Shown here in pieces: positions 62,777-64,000 of a DNA stretch of 64,000 nt (its first letter is position 1; every line of letters starts with the position of its first letter). Where the stretch lies: assembly GCF_907165045.1 (NCBI RefSeq), contig NZ_CAJRAU010000003.1, positions 372,001-436,000 of the forward strand, written 5' to 3'. Origin of the DNA: Dyadobacter linearis (GTDB taxonomy: Bacteria; Bacteroidota; Bacteroidia; Cytophagales; Spirosomataceae). The position numbers and the translations under genes are program-made. A model generated the notes under the pieces. It did no database searches and was not told the DNA's origin. It saw only the letters and a program-made list of their open reading frames with translations.

Positions 62777-64000
62777 TATATTCCCTTTTGACAAACTGAT
62801 TGGCGATATCGAAATTGGTGATCTTCATATTATCCCCGTCCCAGATCAGCTTTTGCCGGCCGGGGAAAGTGAATCCTTTTCCGTCGGCCTTGGCTTCGCG
62901 GTGCAGGTAACTTCTTACTGCCAGGTTTCCCATTAAAACGATTTCAGTGAGCGGGCCCGATTGATCGAATGAAGAGCTGGTGTAAGCGCCAAATCCTTTT
63001 TTGCAAGCCTGAACAAATTGCTGCTGGTGGCCTGCGGGGCCGCCGGGTACCAGTTCACGCGGATTGATATTCAGCCGCACATTCTCAAACTGCTTCTCCG
63101 GCCATAGTCTGGGATTTTCACCAAACATTTCTGCACTTAAAATGCCTTTGGTACCAATAAACAGCATTCCGCCGTCCACACTACCAAAAACAGTTTTGTA
63201 GTCACAACCATCGGGTAACTGCGGCCTGATTCCGCCGTCGTACCAAGAAAAGCTGATTTCCTTTCCGGGCGTTTTTGAAGCGAATTTTAAATGTATCGAG
63301 GAAGAAGGCGGGCAAACGTCATCGAAAAATGCCTGGCTGAAAAAATCGGAATATACCGAGCCTACGCTGCATTCGACGGAAGTAGGGTACCCGAGCTTCA
63401 TCGCGCGAAAGGGTACATCTATAAAGTGACAACCCATATCACCAAGCGCGCCGGTACCGAAATCCCAGTAACCGCGCCACCGAAAAGGCATATAAGCTTC
63501 GTGATATGGTCGTTTTGGAGCATTACCAAGCCAGAGATCCCAGTCTACTTCTTTCGGGATTGGCTGAGATTCATTTTTATCTTTTGGAGATTTTACACCC
63601 TGCGGCCAAACCGGGCGGTCGGTCCATACTTCAATTTTATAAACATCACCGATAACGCCCGATTGAACAATAGCTTCCGTTTGCCGGGTACCGTCGCTAC
63701 TGCTGCCCTGGTTGCCCATTTGAGTTACTACTTTGTACTTTTTAGCGGCCTGCGTCAGGTTCCTGGCTTCCCAGATATCCTTCGTCAGCGGTTTTTCAAC
63801 ATACACGTGCTTTCCTAACTCAATGCAAGACATTGCGATTGGGAAGTGCATGTGATCCGGGGTTGTGATCAGGACAGCGTCGATGTTTTTGGCTTCCTTT
63901 TCCAGCATTTTCCGGTAGTCCCTGTAATAGGGCGCTTTTGGAAACTGCTTTCTGTATTTTTCGGACTGGCGGTCGTCTACATCGCAGAGCGCGACCATAT
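62763..64000 (-). CDS. Gfo/Idh/MocA family oxidoreductase (5-prime end outside the window)
   Basis: At least 411 residues of an NAD(P)-dependent oxidoreductase whose start lies beyond the right edge. The visible part begins inside the Rossmann fold (VALCDVDDRQSEKY, the acidic end of strand 2), so the glycine-rich loop and any signal peptide are missing. VYVEKPLTKD is the family lysine motif, and GTGALGDMGCHFIDVPF the C-domain motif. WPQGVKSPKDKNESQPIPKE and the long C-domain (KRPYHEAYMPFRWRGYWDFG) are usual in the large Tat-exported subfamily of Bacteroidota, unlike the two 370-residue copies at 26-28 kb. Substrate unknown. Confidence 0.9.
   Translation of the reverse strand, partial: MVALCDVDDRQSEKYRKQFPKAPYYRDYRKMLEKEAKNIDAVLITTPDHMHFPIAMSCIELGKHVYVEKPLTKDIWEARNLTQAAKKYKVVTQMGNQGSSSDGTRQTEAIVQSGVIGDVYKIEVWTDRPVWPQGVKSPKDKNESQPIPKEVDWDLWLGNAPKRPYHEAYMPFRWRGYWDFGTGALGDMGCHFIDVPFRAMKLGYPTSVECSVGSVYSDFFSQAFFDDVCPPSSSIHLKFASKTPGKEISFSWYDGGIRPQLPDGCDYKTVFGSVDGGMLFIGTKGILSAEMFGENPRLWPEKQFENVRLNINPRELVPGGPAGHQQQFVQACKKGFGAYTSSSFDQSGPLTEIVLMGNLAVRSYLHREAKADGKGFTFPGRQKLIWDGDNMKITNFDIANQFVKREYRKGW

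Overview
The window looks like a chromosomal stretch of a Bacteroidota bacterium, order Cytophagales, most likely Dyadobacter or a close Spirosomataceae relative. The basis is three SusC/SusD pairs, a TonB-dependent receptor with a DUF4249 lipoprotein, DUF4302, a type IX secretion plug protein, few Shine-Dalgarno sites, and promoter elements of the Bacteroidota type (TTTG then TAnnTTTG). The genus call is inference. No rRNA, tRNA, CRISPR array, transposase or phage structural gene was seen.

Layout. 1-8.9 kb is an exopolysaccharide/lipopolysaccharide cluster: flippase, three glycosyltransferases, three methyltransferases, a UDP-sugar dehydrogenase and a shortened ORF6N gene. 9.1-13.6 kb is SusC/SusD pair 1, closed by a bidirectional terminator. 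13.7-20.8 kb, minus strand, is pair 2 in an operon with a zinc metallohydrolase lipoprotein and a DUF4302 lipoprotein. 21-26 kb holds siroheme synthesis, an ABC-F ATPase, a Uma2 protein and the T9SS plug protein. 26-29.2 kb has two tandem Tat-type Gfo/Idh/MocA oxidoreductases and a GH18 lipoprotein. 29.2-31.6 kb is a small accessory island of short genes. 31.6-36 kb has an SMP-30 protein and a receptor/DUF4249 pair. 36-43.6 kb is mixed metabolism (threonine aldolase, amino-acid-oxidase-like protein, MBL hydrolase, patatin) and a DUF4143 ATPase preceded by a perfect 21-bp hairpin. 43.6-55.3 kb is SusC/SusD pair 3 with a large FG-GAP/UnbV lipoprotein and two vanadium-haloperoxidase-type lipoproteins. 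55.3-64 kb is mostly housekeeping: nadA-nadB, phosphate transport, rlmN, cvpA-yqeY, pdxJ and a partial oxidoreductase.

How the genes work together. The surface-nutrition loci follow the Bacteroidota plan: a SusC porin with a SusD lid in the outer membrane, then surface or periplasmic lipoproteins that process the cargo. Pair 2 is built around a metallohydrolase and pair 3 around a beta-propeller and PAP2/haloperoxidase enzymes, so neither is an ordinary polysaccharide locus (no glycoside hydrolase in either). No substrate can be read from the sequence.

The best candidates for something undescribed are (1) the 29.2-31.6 kb island, where two related DUF6934-type genes are each followed by a 56-58 aa gene carrying an FPEK motif, with two overlapping XRE regulators and a SymE-like gene between them; (2) the pair 3 locus; (3) the 21-bp hairpin before the DUF4143 ATPase; and (4) matching octamer repeats placed just upstream of the two divergent genes yqeY and pdxJ.
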